Shown piece by piece: positions 1 to 13,100 of a stretch of 64,000 bases of DNA. How positions within the stretch are numbered: the stretch's first letter is position 1; the number at the start of each line of letters is the position of its first letter. The notes beneath the pieces were generated by a model that saw only the letters and a program-made list of their open reading frames with translations, had not been told where the DNA came from and did no database searches. Source of the stretch: Paramecium pentaurelia (Eukaryota; Ciliophora; Oligohymenophorea; Peniculida; Parameciidae); NCBI GenBank assembly GCA_905183005.1, contig CAJJDO010000147.1, forward strand, positions 1,521 through 65,520, read 5' to 3'. The translations under genes and the position numbers were made by a program.

Positions 1-1440
1 AAAGTATTCCATTTTAAGGAAATGTAGGGTATATTTATTGAGATCTCCTTAAAAAAAAACTGATATTAATTAACATATATAGAGATTTAATGTTAAATGA
101 TACTACATTAATTTAATAATCTAAACAAAGAACAGTAAGCTAAATGAAGAGATTAAAATAAAGATTAATTTTAATTACTTAATTGAAACCTAAATTAACA
201 AAACATGATTATTTCATAAGATATTCTGATAATTTATTTAATTTATTACTATTTATAAACATAAGTCTTAATAGATAGAATTAATAATTTTGTAAAATTA
301 GTTTATAATAGTAAAAGATATATTTAATAACAAAGATATGACAAGAATTAAAAAAATAAAGTTAATCTTCTAAACTATATAACAAAGTTAAACAATATGA
401 TATTGTTTAATTTTAACATAACTCTCAATTCAAGATGATGCATCAATCACCTGTTAATTGATAAGATATTAAAAAAACTTTGAAAACCTATTAAAAAATA
501 TTATAATTTTGTAATTACTAAGATTTAAGGAAATAATGATATCTTCTCCAACCGTATTATATATGAATCTTAATTATTGATTAACTTGAGCTCAACATGA
601 AATTTTACATACATCAAATAATAAACAGTTATTACTCAATGTATAATCACTGTTATGATTTTTACAAAATTAATCAATATCTATTCAAAAATAATATCCC
701 TTAAGTCTTTAAAAACTCATCAAATGGTTATATTTAACAATTAAATTCAGAAATTGCACCTAAATTGTAGAATTAAAAAGGAAATAATTATTGGTATTTG
801 ATTAACATAAATGATAATCTTAATAAAATTTATCTTCTCTATAACAACCTCCTTGGACAATAAATTATTTAAATATATAAAAAAGCGTTCATTTTAGTCA
901 CACTTAAATGCAAAGTTTATAATATCAATTTAATAAAAAAATAATAGTATTACTGATAATTAAATATCAGTTGAGAATATATTATTTTGTGAATAAGATA
1001 TATTCACTCTCAAGAAATAAGAAGATTAGAAAACTTAAAAATGGTAAATGCTGAAAGATTTAGTTGTAGAATATACTTTATAAATCTTATACAATTCACA
1101 TTCGAAATATAAATTGATAGAAAATGCTTGGTTATGATAAGAATAATACCAAAAAAACAGTATACAAAGAATTAAGATATTATTGCATTCATGCAACTAA
1201 TAATTATTATTGTAATTTTTAAATGTGCTAAATTTATTTCCATTTTAGTAATGCTTCAAGATTGTTAAAAAAGAAAAAAACTATAAAATAGAACTCTATC
1301 AACAAATATTGGACACAAGAAGTAAAATAAATAGATTTAAATTAAGGGTTAATATAGGTTAGTTTTTAAATTAATCAAGTGTTACTCCAATAATTCTCCT
1401 AAAAGGAAACGGTTGTTTTTAAAAACTCTCTCAGGGTGTT
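1..1440. other. AT-rich stretch without a recognisable gene
   Basis: Read in all frames with TAA/TAG as Gln, this stretch gives only short open frames broken by TGA. None carries a domain I recognise. There are no telomeric C4A2/C3A3-type repeats at the left edge, so nothing shows that this is a chromosome end. It could be decayed coding sequence or long intergenic DNA. Confidence 0.4.
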
Positions 1441-1610
1441 AAAAAAAGGATATTTTGTATTTTTAACCTAAATTTCTTTAAATCTATAATCTGAACAATA
1501 CTTGTTTTCGATTTCCCATAGACGGATAGACTTATCATCATTACCAGAAGCTAATGTATATTCCATCAGGAGAGAAAAATTAAGCTCACTTAGTTCAACC
1601 AAATTTATAA
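1441..1610 (-). pseudogene. WD40 repeat fragment
   Basis: On the minus strand one frame reads TLASGNDDKSIRLWEIENK, the closing half of a WD40 repeat (GH-like and WD boundaries). Just upstream, the expected S-P-D-G turn is present in the DNA but in a shifted frame: there are two extra bases before it and one after, so the frame is restored without a stop. No neighbouring WD repeats were found in the flanking sequence. This suggests a decayed copy of one of the many ciliate WD-repeat genes rather than a working gene. It could also be a terminal exon of a gene I failed to resolve. Confidence 0.5.
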
Positions 1611-1908
1611 GAAAAAAAAATAGTATGTTCATTAACATTTCAACTTATTTATCTACAAAAAAGTAAATTACTGAGGATAGGTAATCTAATTAAATAACAA
1701 ATCTTCTATAAAAACTTCATGTTTAAGAAATATGATTTACTCTTATCTATTGCACTATGTGATGTATTTATATCTATGTCTTATATTTCTCAGCCATTCT
1801 CTCCAAATATTTTCAAGCATCTTATTTTTGGTATTAAGACTCATTTAAAATTTCAAATAATTTTAGATTTTCTAAATCAATAAGCCAAAAGATAAATTCA
1901 AGATTGAA

Positions 1909-2703
1909 CTCATGAACACCTAGATAAGAACCCTAATGTAAAATACTTCTTAGTTTAAGGCAAAGGAATTAACCTAGAAGTAATAATTTTAGGATATTCA
2001 AAGCAGTAATCAAACTGTGGAGGAAATGTTCCACTTAAGTAACTTGACTTGTTTTAAGGAAAGCCTTACAAATTTGTTGAAGAGCTAATTATTAAATTAG
2101 CCCAATTTAAATACTTATCAAGTCCTAATTAATTTTTCATCATTTCCAATGCATTAAATGGCACTTAGAAAGGTTTAAAGGTGATTATAGCCACATTATA
2201 ATATAAAGAAAGGATTTAATCAAATAATAAAGCAATTAAAAAAAATAAGAGTAGACAAGGAAGTAAATGTTTCTTATTATTTAAAACAAATAAGAAATTT
2301 ATGAAAGATATAAATTGATTCTGTTATTTCCTCTTCATTTTTGCTGTAGGATCTTCATTTCAATATTCAGAAAAAATCAAAATGTTTTTGAAAGCTAATT
2401 TTAGTTTGGAGTAAAACTGTATTATGGTTTTGTTAGAAATTTCTTTCAAAATAAATTTAAGATGTCTTAACAGATAGCATGATTGTTTTAAATGAAATAT
2501 ATTTTGATTTTTAATCTATTAAGAGCTTAAAGATGAGATAATAGTTTTAAAACTCTTCAATAATTAGAATTTTTACACTAGTGAAATTTCATATTTATCA
2601 TTCTATTGAAGTCCCTTTTGATAATTTAGATCTAATTCCTATAATTTTCTTTCAATTTTTTGATTGTTCTTTAAATTTATTTAGATGGTTGAAAGTGGCT
2701 TGA
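1909..2703 (+). pseudogene. Possible gene remnant, unidentified
   Basis: Two plus-strand frames are open here: about 1909-2318 (136 codons to TGA) and about 2388-2703. The first has a protein-like composition (for example VIILGYSKQQSNCGGNVPL) but no motif I can name. There is no good ATG at its head and no clear intron linking the two frames. A different frame over 1880-2180 is also open, because TGA is rare in this AT-rich DNA, so openness alone is weak evidence. It may be a decayed gene or chance. Confidence 0.2.
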
Positions 2704-2866
2704 ATAATATTTATGAAATAATAGTCCTATTTTGACTTCTCGAAACGATATTTATGAATTTCCAATATTAAAAACACTAAATTAATTGCAAATTCAATCT
2801 TAAGTAATCATTAATATCTAAATAATTATTTATACATTTAATAAATAGATAAATTAATTAATTTTC

Positions 2867-4425
2867 TCATTTTTAAGCTGAAACAAGTAATACTTCTGCA
2901 TCTCTAAATCTTTAGTTCATCGATGAACAATTCAAAACAACGATTATTGCTTCTAGATTATCATTTTTAAAATATCCTGTGAAGCATGGTCCTGCATTAG
3001 GAGTAACTCCTGTCTTTACTCCCATCCAGCCAGACTTTTTTAGAAGTTTGTTTGTATTTTTCCATTTATAAAAAGTTGATTTGTTCCCTTTATCAGTTAA
3101 AGCATGAGTTTTATATATTTTGGTTGTTATGATCTCAAGGAATACTTCCAATTAAATACATTTTTCTATTAACTTACTAATAAATATGGAAATAAGCATA
3201 CCTAATATCATGAGGACATGATACATTTTTTTCATCATTCAAACCATGAACAGATGAATAATTTGTGTTTTCCATTTTGATTGAATTTGCATGCTTATTC
3301 ATTTGATCGAGGAATGTATGCTTAAGTAACTTCTTGCTCCTTTCAATCTATGGTTCTATATCGATAATCGCACCTTTCAAATACCGATTATATTAATAAA
3401 TCTCTGTCTTTTGTAGTATCATCAAATACGCTATAGTAAAACTCAAAACCAGTGCCGCATCATTTCCAGAAGGTAACATAAGAGCGAATAGTAATTGTTT
3501 AATTGTTAGTATACCTCCTGCATTTAAAAAGGCACTTGTTCCATCAATACATTCAGCATGGCCTGGAATTTTGATTTTGATTTAATCAGACTCAATATTT
3601 TACTCTTTCAAAAATATTAATGTAGTATAACAAGTCATTATTTTTGTTATACTGGCTACCTCCCCTTTTTAAAATTCTTGCCATCCAACTAATTTATTAA
3701 AAAATTTTTCATTTTTTTATTTCGTAAACATGACCCATCTTTTAGCGCTAACTTTATTTTTTATAGAGGGTATAGCTTAATGAACTGATAATGATAAAGT
3801 AAGTTTGTTTGGGAAAATCTTTTAGGTCATTAGGGTTGTTGCTGTTTTGATTACTTTCTTTGGCTATCTCTATTCTAATTGAGATTCTACTAATATATAA
3901 TTTAAGAATTACTAGATTAAGGTTCTTTTTATTAGCTTTATGCATAAACTCTCATTCTTTCTCTTATTAAATTAGGTAAAGTAGGTTGAGGATTTATTGA
4001 AATTTATTGTTCTGAAAATTCTTCAGATTATATGGTCTGTCCATTAGCATATTTAATCTTCTTTTCTTCTTAAGCAATCATTTGTAAAGCATCTAAGTAA
4101 GTGTCCACAAATACATACTCAGATTAGTTCTCATATCTTCTCTATATCCATAAATAAAACTAAATACTACATTAGCTTTTTTTATAGGATCATTTAGTAT
4201 ACATTATGCGTCATGAACATAAAATTTTAAAACATGAGGAGATCTTTTGGGGGATGCTTTAATCTTTGCACTTTGCAATCCTCTACCTTTTAATTCTGGA
4301 AGTGGAGTATTAGGAACATCACTTAGCTAGTTGGATCCACTTGTGTTTGCCATTTAAGAATGAACACTTTTTCGATGAAATTTTGATAAGGAAACTGAAA
4401 ATGCATCTTTTGGGTTAGCATTCAT
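2867..4425 (-). CDS. D-alanyl-D-alanine carboxypeptidase-like serine peptidase (family S11)
   Basis: This gene encodes a penicillin-binding-protein-type serine peptidase of 493 residues. All three active-site motifs of family S11 are present: S-I-T-K (nucleophile Ser241, Lys244) in EVASITKIMTC, S-G-N at residue 302 in LMLPSGNDAA, and K-T-G at residue 445 in GVKTGVTPNAG. The first ~190 residues are a low-complexity extension not usual for the bacterial enzymes. Introns of 29, 23 and 25 nt lie at 4142-4170, 3890-3912 and 3177-3201. The start at 4425 is the first ATG, and the stop is TGA. The gene is divergent from the MYND-kinase gene, with 309 nt between them. The bacterial enzyme trims the last D-Ala from peptidoglycan. 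A ciliate makes no such wall, so action on walls of food bacteria or another beta-lactam-like substrate is inference. No clear signal peptide was seen. Confidence 0.85.
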
Positions 4426-4734
4426 ATTACAATATTAAAATATTATAAAATAAAATAAAAAATTATTTTAGAGAAAGATTTTTAACGTCAGGAATTAATT
4501 CTAGCGATTCAACATCCTAATTTTATTATTAGAAAATTTAAAAGCTATATGATTAAAGAATTTATTACCAACTATATATTTTTATTACTTTAATCTAATG
4601 ATTCATGGAAAAAATAATCATCGTTCAAATAACGCATAAAAATTAACTTAAATTTCATACTAAAAATCATTAAATTATCTTTTAAAATAGCATATTACAT
4701 TATGATATATTTATTAATTCAAATAACAAAAATT
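4426..4734. promoter_or_regulatory. Divergent intergenic region
   Basis: This 309-nt AT-rich spacer lies between the divergent starts of the S11 peptidase (minus) and the MYND-kinase gene (plus). It should hold both promoters. No specific motif stands out. Confidence 0.4.
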
Positions 4735-6120
4735 ATGCGTTCTGATATAGAATAAGATTAAAAAAGCTGTTAGGTTTGTAAGAAATAGGATGTAGAATTA
4801 TCAAGATGTTCTTCTTGCAAATCAATTTATTATTGCTCAATTGAATGCCAAAGAAAAGACTGGAAAGAACATAAATTCATTTGTTCTGAAATACAATTAA
4901 AATAACAGAGAGAAAAATAGAGAGCTGAAAGAAAAGCATAAGGAAAGAAAGCAATAGAAGATTTTGCAGATTTTGAAGTTTTAGGTCATGGAAATTTTTC
5001 AGATATTTATAAGGTTCGAGAAATTGAAACCAATTAAATCTATGCATTAAAATAAATAAATAAAAGAAAGCTAACTTAAGTAAACAAGGAAAAAGATGTT
5101 TATATGGAAAAACATTGTTTAGGCAAACTTACAGAAAATCCTTATGTGATTAGGTTATATTCAACATTTCAAGATGATGAAAATCTTTACATGCTATTGC
5201 AGTATGTTGATGGTGGAGAGTTATGGCAACAAATCCATAATTTTGGAGCCAAAGCTTTTCCACTTTGTCTTTACTACATTAGTGAAATAATTAAAGGTAA
5301 TTTTTAATTTGATAAAAGCAATAAATTCTATCCATAAATTTGGGATTGTTCATAGGGATATAAAGAGTGAGAACATCCTATTAACATAAGATAAAAAAAT
5401 TAAGTTTATTGATTTTGGAACAGCAAGAGACATGAATGATCCAACTATTGAAGGAAGCGGAAATGGGAGAAAAGGTAATAAAATCAAAATTAATTTCATA
5501 GGAAAATAGGCTTTTAAACATTTTGTGGGAACTCCTTAATTTATGGCACCTGAATGCATCCGAAATAAAGATTCCAATGAGAAATCAGATATTTATTCAT
5601 TAGGTGTCCTATTTTATCATATTGTTTTTGGTAAGTATCCCTTTGATGGGAAAAGTGATTACTTGGTGTTTTAATAAGCATTAGAAACAGAACTTCAATT
5701 TCCAGAAGGATGGATAGACAATGAATAATTTAGAAATCTAATTCGAAAGATGCTTTAAAAAAATTCATCAGATAGACCAACTCTAGTTGAAATAATGTAG
5801 GATTAATTATGGGGTGAGAATTTCGATTGGAATTTAGAATAAAGTATAGTTATAATCTCTAATTAGATTATTAGACTATTGTAAATGAATTCAACGATAT
5901 TGATTAATTTACTTTTGACTTAGGTTTAGAGTTGAATAATGCTGAAAAGTTGGAAGATAAGATTTGTGTCAAGTATGAGATTAATAAGGTTTTGGGGAAA
6001 TATGAAAAATTAATAAAAGACGACAATTACTAAAAGAGATTCAATTACATGAAATAAATTGTAGAGTAGAATTTGTAAAATAGAAAAGATGATGATGATG
6101 AACCTTAATAATTTAAATGA
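4735..6120 (+). CDS. MYND zinc finger fused to PDK1-like protein kinase
   Basis: This is a predicted 437-residue protein. Residues 12-50 form a MYND zinc finger with the full Cys/His spacing (CQVC, CSSC, YYCSIEC, then H46 and C50). A short charged linker leads to a protein kinase at about 75-345. It has a Gly-rich loop GHGNFSDIY, ALK lysine, HRDIKSENILL, DFGTA in place of plain DFG, and FVGTPQFMAPE. The DFGTA motif and the following D-Y-L-V-F-Q segment resemble the AGC kinase PDK1. No PH domain follows. The C-terminal ~90 residues are acidic and unassigned. Introns are 22, 27 and 23 nt (5297-5318, 5475-5501, 5844-5866). Removing them gives an exact frame. MYND fingers bind proline-rich partners, so the kinase is probably recruited by protein contacts. 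This is inference. Confidence 0.88.
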
Positions 6121-6150
6121 TTACATGAAATACAATTTACAAAAAGAGAA

Positions 6151-6994
6151 TCACTATATTCTAAATTGCTTTCTTTGATTTGAGAGGGACTTAACTTTTA
6201 AATCAATTTATTAAGCTTCCTATCTAATTTATACATAATTTCGAACAATCTTTTCATTTTATAAATATAATTATTCCAATAATTACAATTATTAATCTGT
6301 GTTTCCTAATTAGTAAAATTTATGCCTCTAAACTCTGCTATTCTCAATTATTGAAAATAATGACTGTCGAAGACTATTCAATTCTTAATTTTCACTTCTC
6401 TGATAAGTTTCATTATTTTAAGCCTTAAACTTTGCATATTTATTTTGTTAATGATCATAGTTAGATTGAACTTTATTGACAATTTCGATTTTGATTTTAT
6501 TTTAAGGGAGATTAGTAGGCAATTTGATTTGTTTTGGCAGATCTTCTTCTTCTTCAAATTATGTTGAAACAATTAATGAATTTTTGGAAACCATATTCGA
6601 AATAGATCGAGTTCGCTTATACTCAATTTAAAATTACTTTTGAAGTTAATTTTGTTTATGGTTCCAATTTATTTTAACTCAATGAGCTTTTACGCCTGCT
6701 TTCTGTATTGAATCTGTGATGTTTTTATTTTATACTATTATTCGATAACTTTTTGATTAACTCTGCTGTTTATTAATTTAGTGATGCCACCTGTTTGGTA
6801 GTTTGTTTTTGATTTCTGGCACTTGGAGACCTTGATTGTTTAATTGAAGGTAATTTAAGATGTTTGTAAATTTAAGGAGATATCACATGATTTGATTATA
6901 ACGGAGAAATATTTGTTCGAGTATTTCTAACTTCAACTTAATGATCGATAGATATTCGAATTCTGTTATTGTTTGAATCTTATCTCCTATGCAT
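6151..6994 (-). CDS. Hypothetical basic/coiled-coil protein
   Basis: This is a 273-residue protein that I do not recognise. The first ~130 residues are basic and rich in Ser, Asn and Gln. The C-terminal half is helical and Gln/Leu-rich, consistent with a coiled coil (QLLEQLYLQNEKIVRNYVQ). There is one 22-nt intron (6616-6637). Without it a TGA would stop translation, and splicing joins two long frames exactly. The stop lies 30 nt from the convergent stop of the MYND-kinase gene. The start is 126 nt from the divergent start of the giant E2-E1 gene, so the two may share a promoter. Function unknown. Confidence 0.7.
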
Positions 6995-7120
6995 TAAAAT
7001 ATTTATTAATAAAAAAATACATTTTCCGTCAATCACTGACCAGTGATACCTGGTGATCTCTATAAACAATATTTAGAGTCATTTGAGATTGAATGAATTA
7101 AACAAATTATTTTAATATAA

Positions 7121-10100
7121 ATGAGTCACTCTCTTAAAGAAGCTAATTACAGTGTTAATTAAGTCGAATGTGAAATCCTATAAGAATATTTAGGATAGCC
7201 TAAGGCTTAGTCATTAATGTATTATTTCTTGATCATTCTTCTTCTAGATAGTAATTTGCCAAGTCTTCAGAATTTAACATATTAGTCACACCTTCAGGAT
7301 TAGTAGTATAATGCTGTGGAAACACAAATATCATCAAGAAATTTGGTACTCTTCAAATGTCTAAGGGTACACATATATGGGAAATTATAGCAATATATGA
7401 TTGTAGTCAAATGCAAGTAATTATTGATTATTATTCAAGATTGGAGTGAGCACTGTTAGTAAGCCAGGATAAGAGAAAGTGTATTTATAATCGTTCACAG
7501 CAAGTACAATTAGAACAATCACAGTTATTCTTAATATTGAATTAGGAGAAGTTAATTTTTATTTGAATGGAAATCATAATTAAAAAAAAACAATTCCAGT
7601 TGAAAAGAATGCCACCTATGTTCCTTTAGTTTAATTTGCACCACATGGAAAAGTTGCAGCTATTAACCCATTTGCTTAGCACCCAAATCTTAATTATCCA
7701 AGAATTAAATGTTTGCCTCTTAATTTATTTACAAAGAAAAATGAATTTTAAATGCCAAATTTGGTTTTTGCATAGAATTTTACAAAAATTGAATTAAAAG
7801 AGTTCAATTGTGAATAAATGATTAAAATTTCAAACAACTTTGTATATTTTAACAACAATAAAATGAAATTGCTTAGACCCAAATTAGGAAAATCAAGTAT
7901 TGATGAAACTTAATTAATTAATATATTTAACAATAAACCAGAGACTCCTTAATCTTTGATATTTATTAAATTAATGAAATAGCATTATAAATTAATTTCA
8001 GCAACTTTTACTTGGAAGAAATCTTTAAACAATGGATATACAAATCCATAAATGATTGAATAATTTCATTACTATTGGATATAAGCAAAATAAGTTGAAT
8101 CATAAGTATTGATCTAAATTCCATACATTTTGATGAAATAAATAGTTCTATCTTAGTTGGATGAATTTGAATAAGATTTTGAACTTTTATAAAAATTAGA
8201 TGAATAGGTGGAGAGCTGCAAAGTTCTAAAAATAATTAGAGTATTATTGGAGATAGATGAATAATTATATGCGATGACATTAAACAACTAAGCATTTGAA
8301 AAATTCAATTCCTCTACTTCATTTAATTTGGTGCCAAGAATATTCTCATAATTTCATAGATTGCATACTTTCTTAGATTCGAATAATTATCCCTATGATA
8401 TCATATAATTAACAGAATTGGGTTTAATGAAACTCCCTGGTTTCTCAAATTTATTTCGACATTTTACAAATTACAGACATCAAATTGAACCAATTACTTA
8501 TCAAAATGATCTATCTAGTATTTTGCCAGCTGAAAAAATTTATAGTTATGTAGACATTCCTTTAGCATTGACTATTAACAATATTCCATATGTAGATTTG
8601 GATGCAAACCTCTAAATTGTAAGGTCTGTTAATGAATCAATCTATTTCACTCTTGTCGATGAACAAGGAAAAATATAAATTTGGAATGGAGAATTGAGTT
8701 TACATAAATGTTTACAATTTAATCTTAGATCATTTGAAGAGAAGGTAGAAGATTAGAATTCATTGGCCCCATTATTTGCTGAGCCTTAATCAGAAAATAA
8801 TCAATCATCAAATATAGAAAATTAGGATAGCTAAAGTGAGGAAGCTCAAGAGGCAGTTGTTCCAAATGAAGAATTATTGGAATAACTTTACAATATGGGT
8901 TTTTCAATTGAAGCTTCAAAACAAGCATTAATAGAAACCAAAAATAAAATTGAAGAGGCAATTGAAAAAGTATTTACAATTGAAGAGCAAAAAGCTAAAG
9001 AGAAATAGCAATCACCACAATAAGAAATTAAATTACCAAAATTAAAACCTTATTGGACTTGCAAGGAATGTACACTACTTAATTCAAATGAGAACATAAA
9101 ATGTTAAGCATGTGACGCCTAACCTCCCTAAGATGCATTTGAAAAAGAAGATGTCATCGAAATCTAAGAGCAACTATCAGAGTAGCAAACAGAAGGTATA
9201 GAGGAAAAGAATAAAAGGATATAAGAGGATAATAATGAAAGACTTCGAAATATTTTCAAAACTTCAAAATTATCAAATCTTATTTAAATCAATCTATAAA
9301 AACCATTTAGACATTTGTTATTTGCCCATGTTTTTACTACAGAACAATAATCTTTTTTAGTTCTTAATAGATTCTTTTAGAGTATCAGATACTTAAGCTA
9401 ATTTTTTAGAACCAATAATGAAGGAAGTTATTCCATTTTAACTAACAAATCATACCCATAAATAGTCAATTATTAAAATTTATTAAAATTATTAAATGAA
9501 GGAGAAAATAGTAGATTTATATATCAAACATTATATCCAGTTCTAACAGTAAATATATTTTATATATCATTAGCAATCACAAGAAGAATTTGAATTTAAA
9601 GATTAAATCATTTTAGCAATAGATGAAAATATAACAAACTTAAATTTTCAAGATGACATGATTGTTATTTAAGGTACTACTAAAGTTTGGGAATGTTCTT
9701 TATTTGATGGTATTTATGATTATTATCATATAAGGTGAAAACTATTAACCAAAATTGATCGTAGTCAATAAATAAGAAAAAGAAGTAATTACAAATTAAT
9801 TGTAAGAAGCTCTAGAAAAAGAATAAGCAATTATTTAATAACATGATATAATTGAATCATTTGATGATTTGAAAAAATTAACACCAGAAGAAATTTCTGA
9901 TTTGGCTAAATTAAATGAACATCAAGATGTTTACTTTTAACCTATTAGTAATAATCCTATGCTCTTATCATAATAAAAGGGTGATTCTTGGGCTAATATT
10001 ATTGTAGATGTTGACTAAACCAGTTAGAATTAAATTGAATTAAATTTATTCAATTAGTAATAAATGATGAAATTATTTGTTACAGGATTTAGTGATAAAA

Positions 10101-13100
10101 AGTCTGATTTTAAATCTGAAGGATGGGTGTCGATAGATGGATTGAAACCTGAGAAAGATGATCAATTGCCCCTTACTATCTTTACCCACAAAGGATCTCA
10201 ATTCAATGTTCAATAGTGTATATCAAAAATATGTTTTGTTCAATAAGAAATATTCTCTACAGTTTATTCTAAGCCTGAATTCATCTTCAAGCATTTACAT
10301 GGAAAATTAATGAGTTTTTCTAAGTTCTCAGTTGCAAGTCCAAATAAATTTTAAAATACAGGAGTTCCTTTAGGATCTGGATTGATATTTATTGGAAATA
10401 ATGCTAATGACTTTTAATATTGTTAGAAATTTTCAAATTTTAATAAAGAAAAATATTAGCAATGGTTATAGGAAAGACAAAAAGATATTAGACCTATGAA
10501 ATCTTGGGAACCGGTGGCATTTTTTGAATTAGGACCTAATGAAGAATAATTGACATTTTCTTTGGAAAATCCAAAAATTGGAAGATATGTGTTTTTAATG
10601 ACATTATCAGCAAAATAGACAGATTAAGTTAAATTTGAGTAAAATCCATTGACTTTGAATTATTTTGTTGCGTATGGTACTGTTGTAAAAGAAAATATAG
10701 GAGATTAATTAATTTAAAGCCAATAATCTTTAGAGCTATTTAAGGAAATATCATTAAAGGTGAATGGAGCTGTTTTGGATAAAGGATAATGTTAATTTAG
10801 AGAAGATACTTATGGTAATTACAATAAATATATCTGTGAAATTCCTGCATCTTTATTAGCTAATGTCCAAAACATTAAAATTGATTTCCAAAATTCTGAA
10901 ATCAGTTTTCTCTAAATTAGTGGAGTTAAACAAAAAGATATTAATTAAAAGCTTTTACAAAAACTACCTTAAGCTCATCTGATAACAACTCTAATGCATG
11001 ATGTATCTAAATATGAAGAATTTAATTAAAAATTAATGTAGCTTATTCACAATAATAAAGCTTCCTAATAATAAAGATTTAGTGCAATAAAGGTGTTATG
11101 TAAGTTATTCTAAAGTATTCCTTAATTTGTCAATATATGCTTTAAAGATTTAAATATTTTAGAATTCATAAAGTTAAACTTACTTGCATAATAGTAGGAA
11201 GAAGAATCTTGTGTTTAAACGTTCTTTTAATAATTTTTATCAATACCAGAATTTAATGGCTAATTAATTAAAGCAGTAAAAGACATCATCAATAATATCT
11301 TTACATTATCTGATATCATAAAACCAGCAGGATTTATTCAATTGCTTTAGATGTTGAAGAAATATGCCTCATAAGACTCAAAAGAATATTATCCTTATAT
11401 ATTAAGCCATTTAAAATAAATTGCGAAGTTTATTCACAAAGTTGATTCATCACATTTCAATAAGTTGAATCAATTTTAGATTTTCTTAATGTTGACTGAA
11501 GAATAACTTTTTTCTGATAGATATTATAAATTAACCTAATTTGCTGAAGACACTCTATTGATATCTTAAGTGTTAGGAGAAGTATAAAAATAGATTGAAA
11601 TCAGTAATAAAGAAAAGGTAGACTCTGATAAGCCTAACAATTTGATCAATATTGATATTAATATAAAGAAACCTCTTTATTCTATCATTGTTTTTTCAAG
11701 ATAAACTCATTATGACGAATATGTAATTGATCTCTTATCATAATATGATGTTCATCAATTTTAATTAGTGTTTAATACACCTTAAATAAGTTGTAGAGTA
11801 GTTAGAGTGACTTTGTATATTGGTTAAACAAATTAACCTATTTTGGATGTCACTTTACCAGATTGGCTTCTTGTTTAATTAACAAAATATGCAGATTAAC
11901 ATTCATCAAATATGCCAAAAAGTAAACTTAATATGATATCATGGAATATAAAGGCTTAGTAAGTAAGAACATTAAAATTATAAATAACTTATTCATTAAC
12001 TGCAGCTACTCGAACTAAAGAAGAGAGTAACATTGCTCCAAAGGAATTATGTATAATTCCTTAATTCAAAGGATAATTGAGTTAAAATTTAGAAAAAGTT
12101 GGTTAATCAAAGGATTAAATATAGAGTCAAGTGTTGTTTACAGATGGGGATTTTGTTTTTGAGAAGGAGTTTAGTTTTCCCAACTCATTAAAATACTAAA
12201 AATATACAAATCAAGGATCCATTTACTTGGATTCAGCAAAAGTTTTAGGATTAAAACAAAAATATGTAATATTACAAATAAAGGAATCAAATAATGTAAA
12301 TAGTCCTCATTCATAAATGCAATCATAATATTATAGAGCTTTACTTCTTTAAAAATAAAAGGAGTTAAAGTAAAAGCTGCAACAAAATTAAGGCAAAGAA
12401 AAGATTCAAGATACAATTTAAATCATTAGAAAATTATAACTTGAACTAATCCAAGATCCAAATTCAAATATAAATCTAAGTAAATCCTTGGATTTCTTGT
12501 ATACTTATGCTTATGAACTTATAAAGATTTTAATTCATGCTGATTCTACATGTCAATAATGGAGATCAGACATGGCTCTAAAAGAATAGGAAGGATTGAA
12601 GATGGCATAATTGATTTATAAAACCTTTGTTTAAATGAATTAAGGTCCAATCACAGATCTAAGTTTTCAATTACTTAATATTCTTTTAAGTAATTTGAAT
12701 TTAAAGTATTGGATTCTATTTACATTTGCTTAATATCAAAAAATTGATTAAGATACTAACATTCTAAATACAATGAAAATACTTCACATCCCAATATGCC
12801 AAACTATAATGTATATTTCAATAATTCTAAGTGAAAAACAGTAAATAAAACAAGCTCAACAATTAATAGGATTAGTGTTAACTAAATTGGTAGAGAAGCA
12901 ATTCAATAATAAGGAGTTAGTTGATCCATAAATATAAATAAAACCATTAGGTACTCTAAGATCAACAAGTAGTTAAGATTTAGAGATTGGGTAAGTGGAG
13001 AAATTAACTGATGAATGTTTCGAATTAACAAAACCAAAAGTTTTCTCAACTCTTTTTTGCATTATGAAATGGACATTACAAAATTAATAACAATATTAAA

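Noticed and set aside
1..600. Telomere or subtelomeric repeat at the left edge
   Set aside because: No C4A2/C3A3-type repeat array is present in either orientation.
6378..6572. Lys/Ile-rich small minus-strand frame
   Set aside because: It is a shifted frame over the coiled-coil gene 6151-6994, which has the better composition and an exact intron structure.
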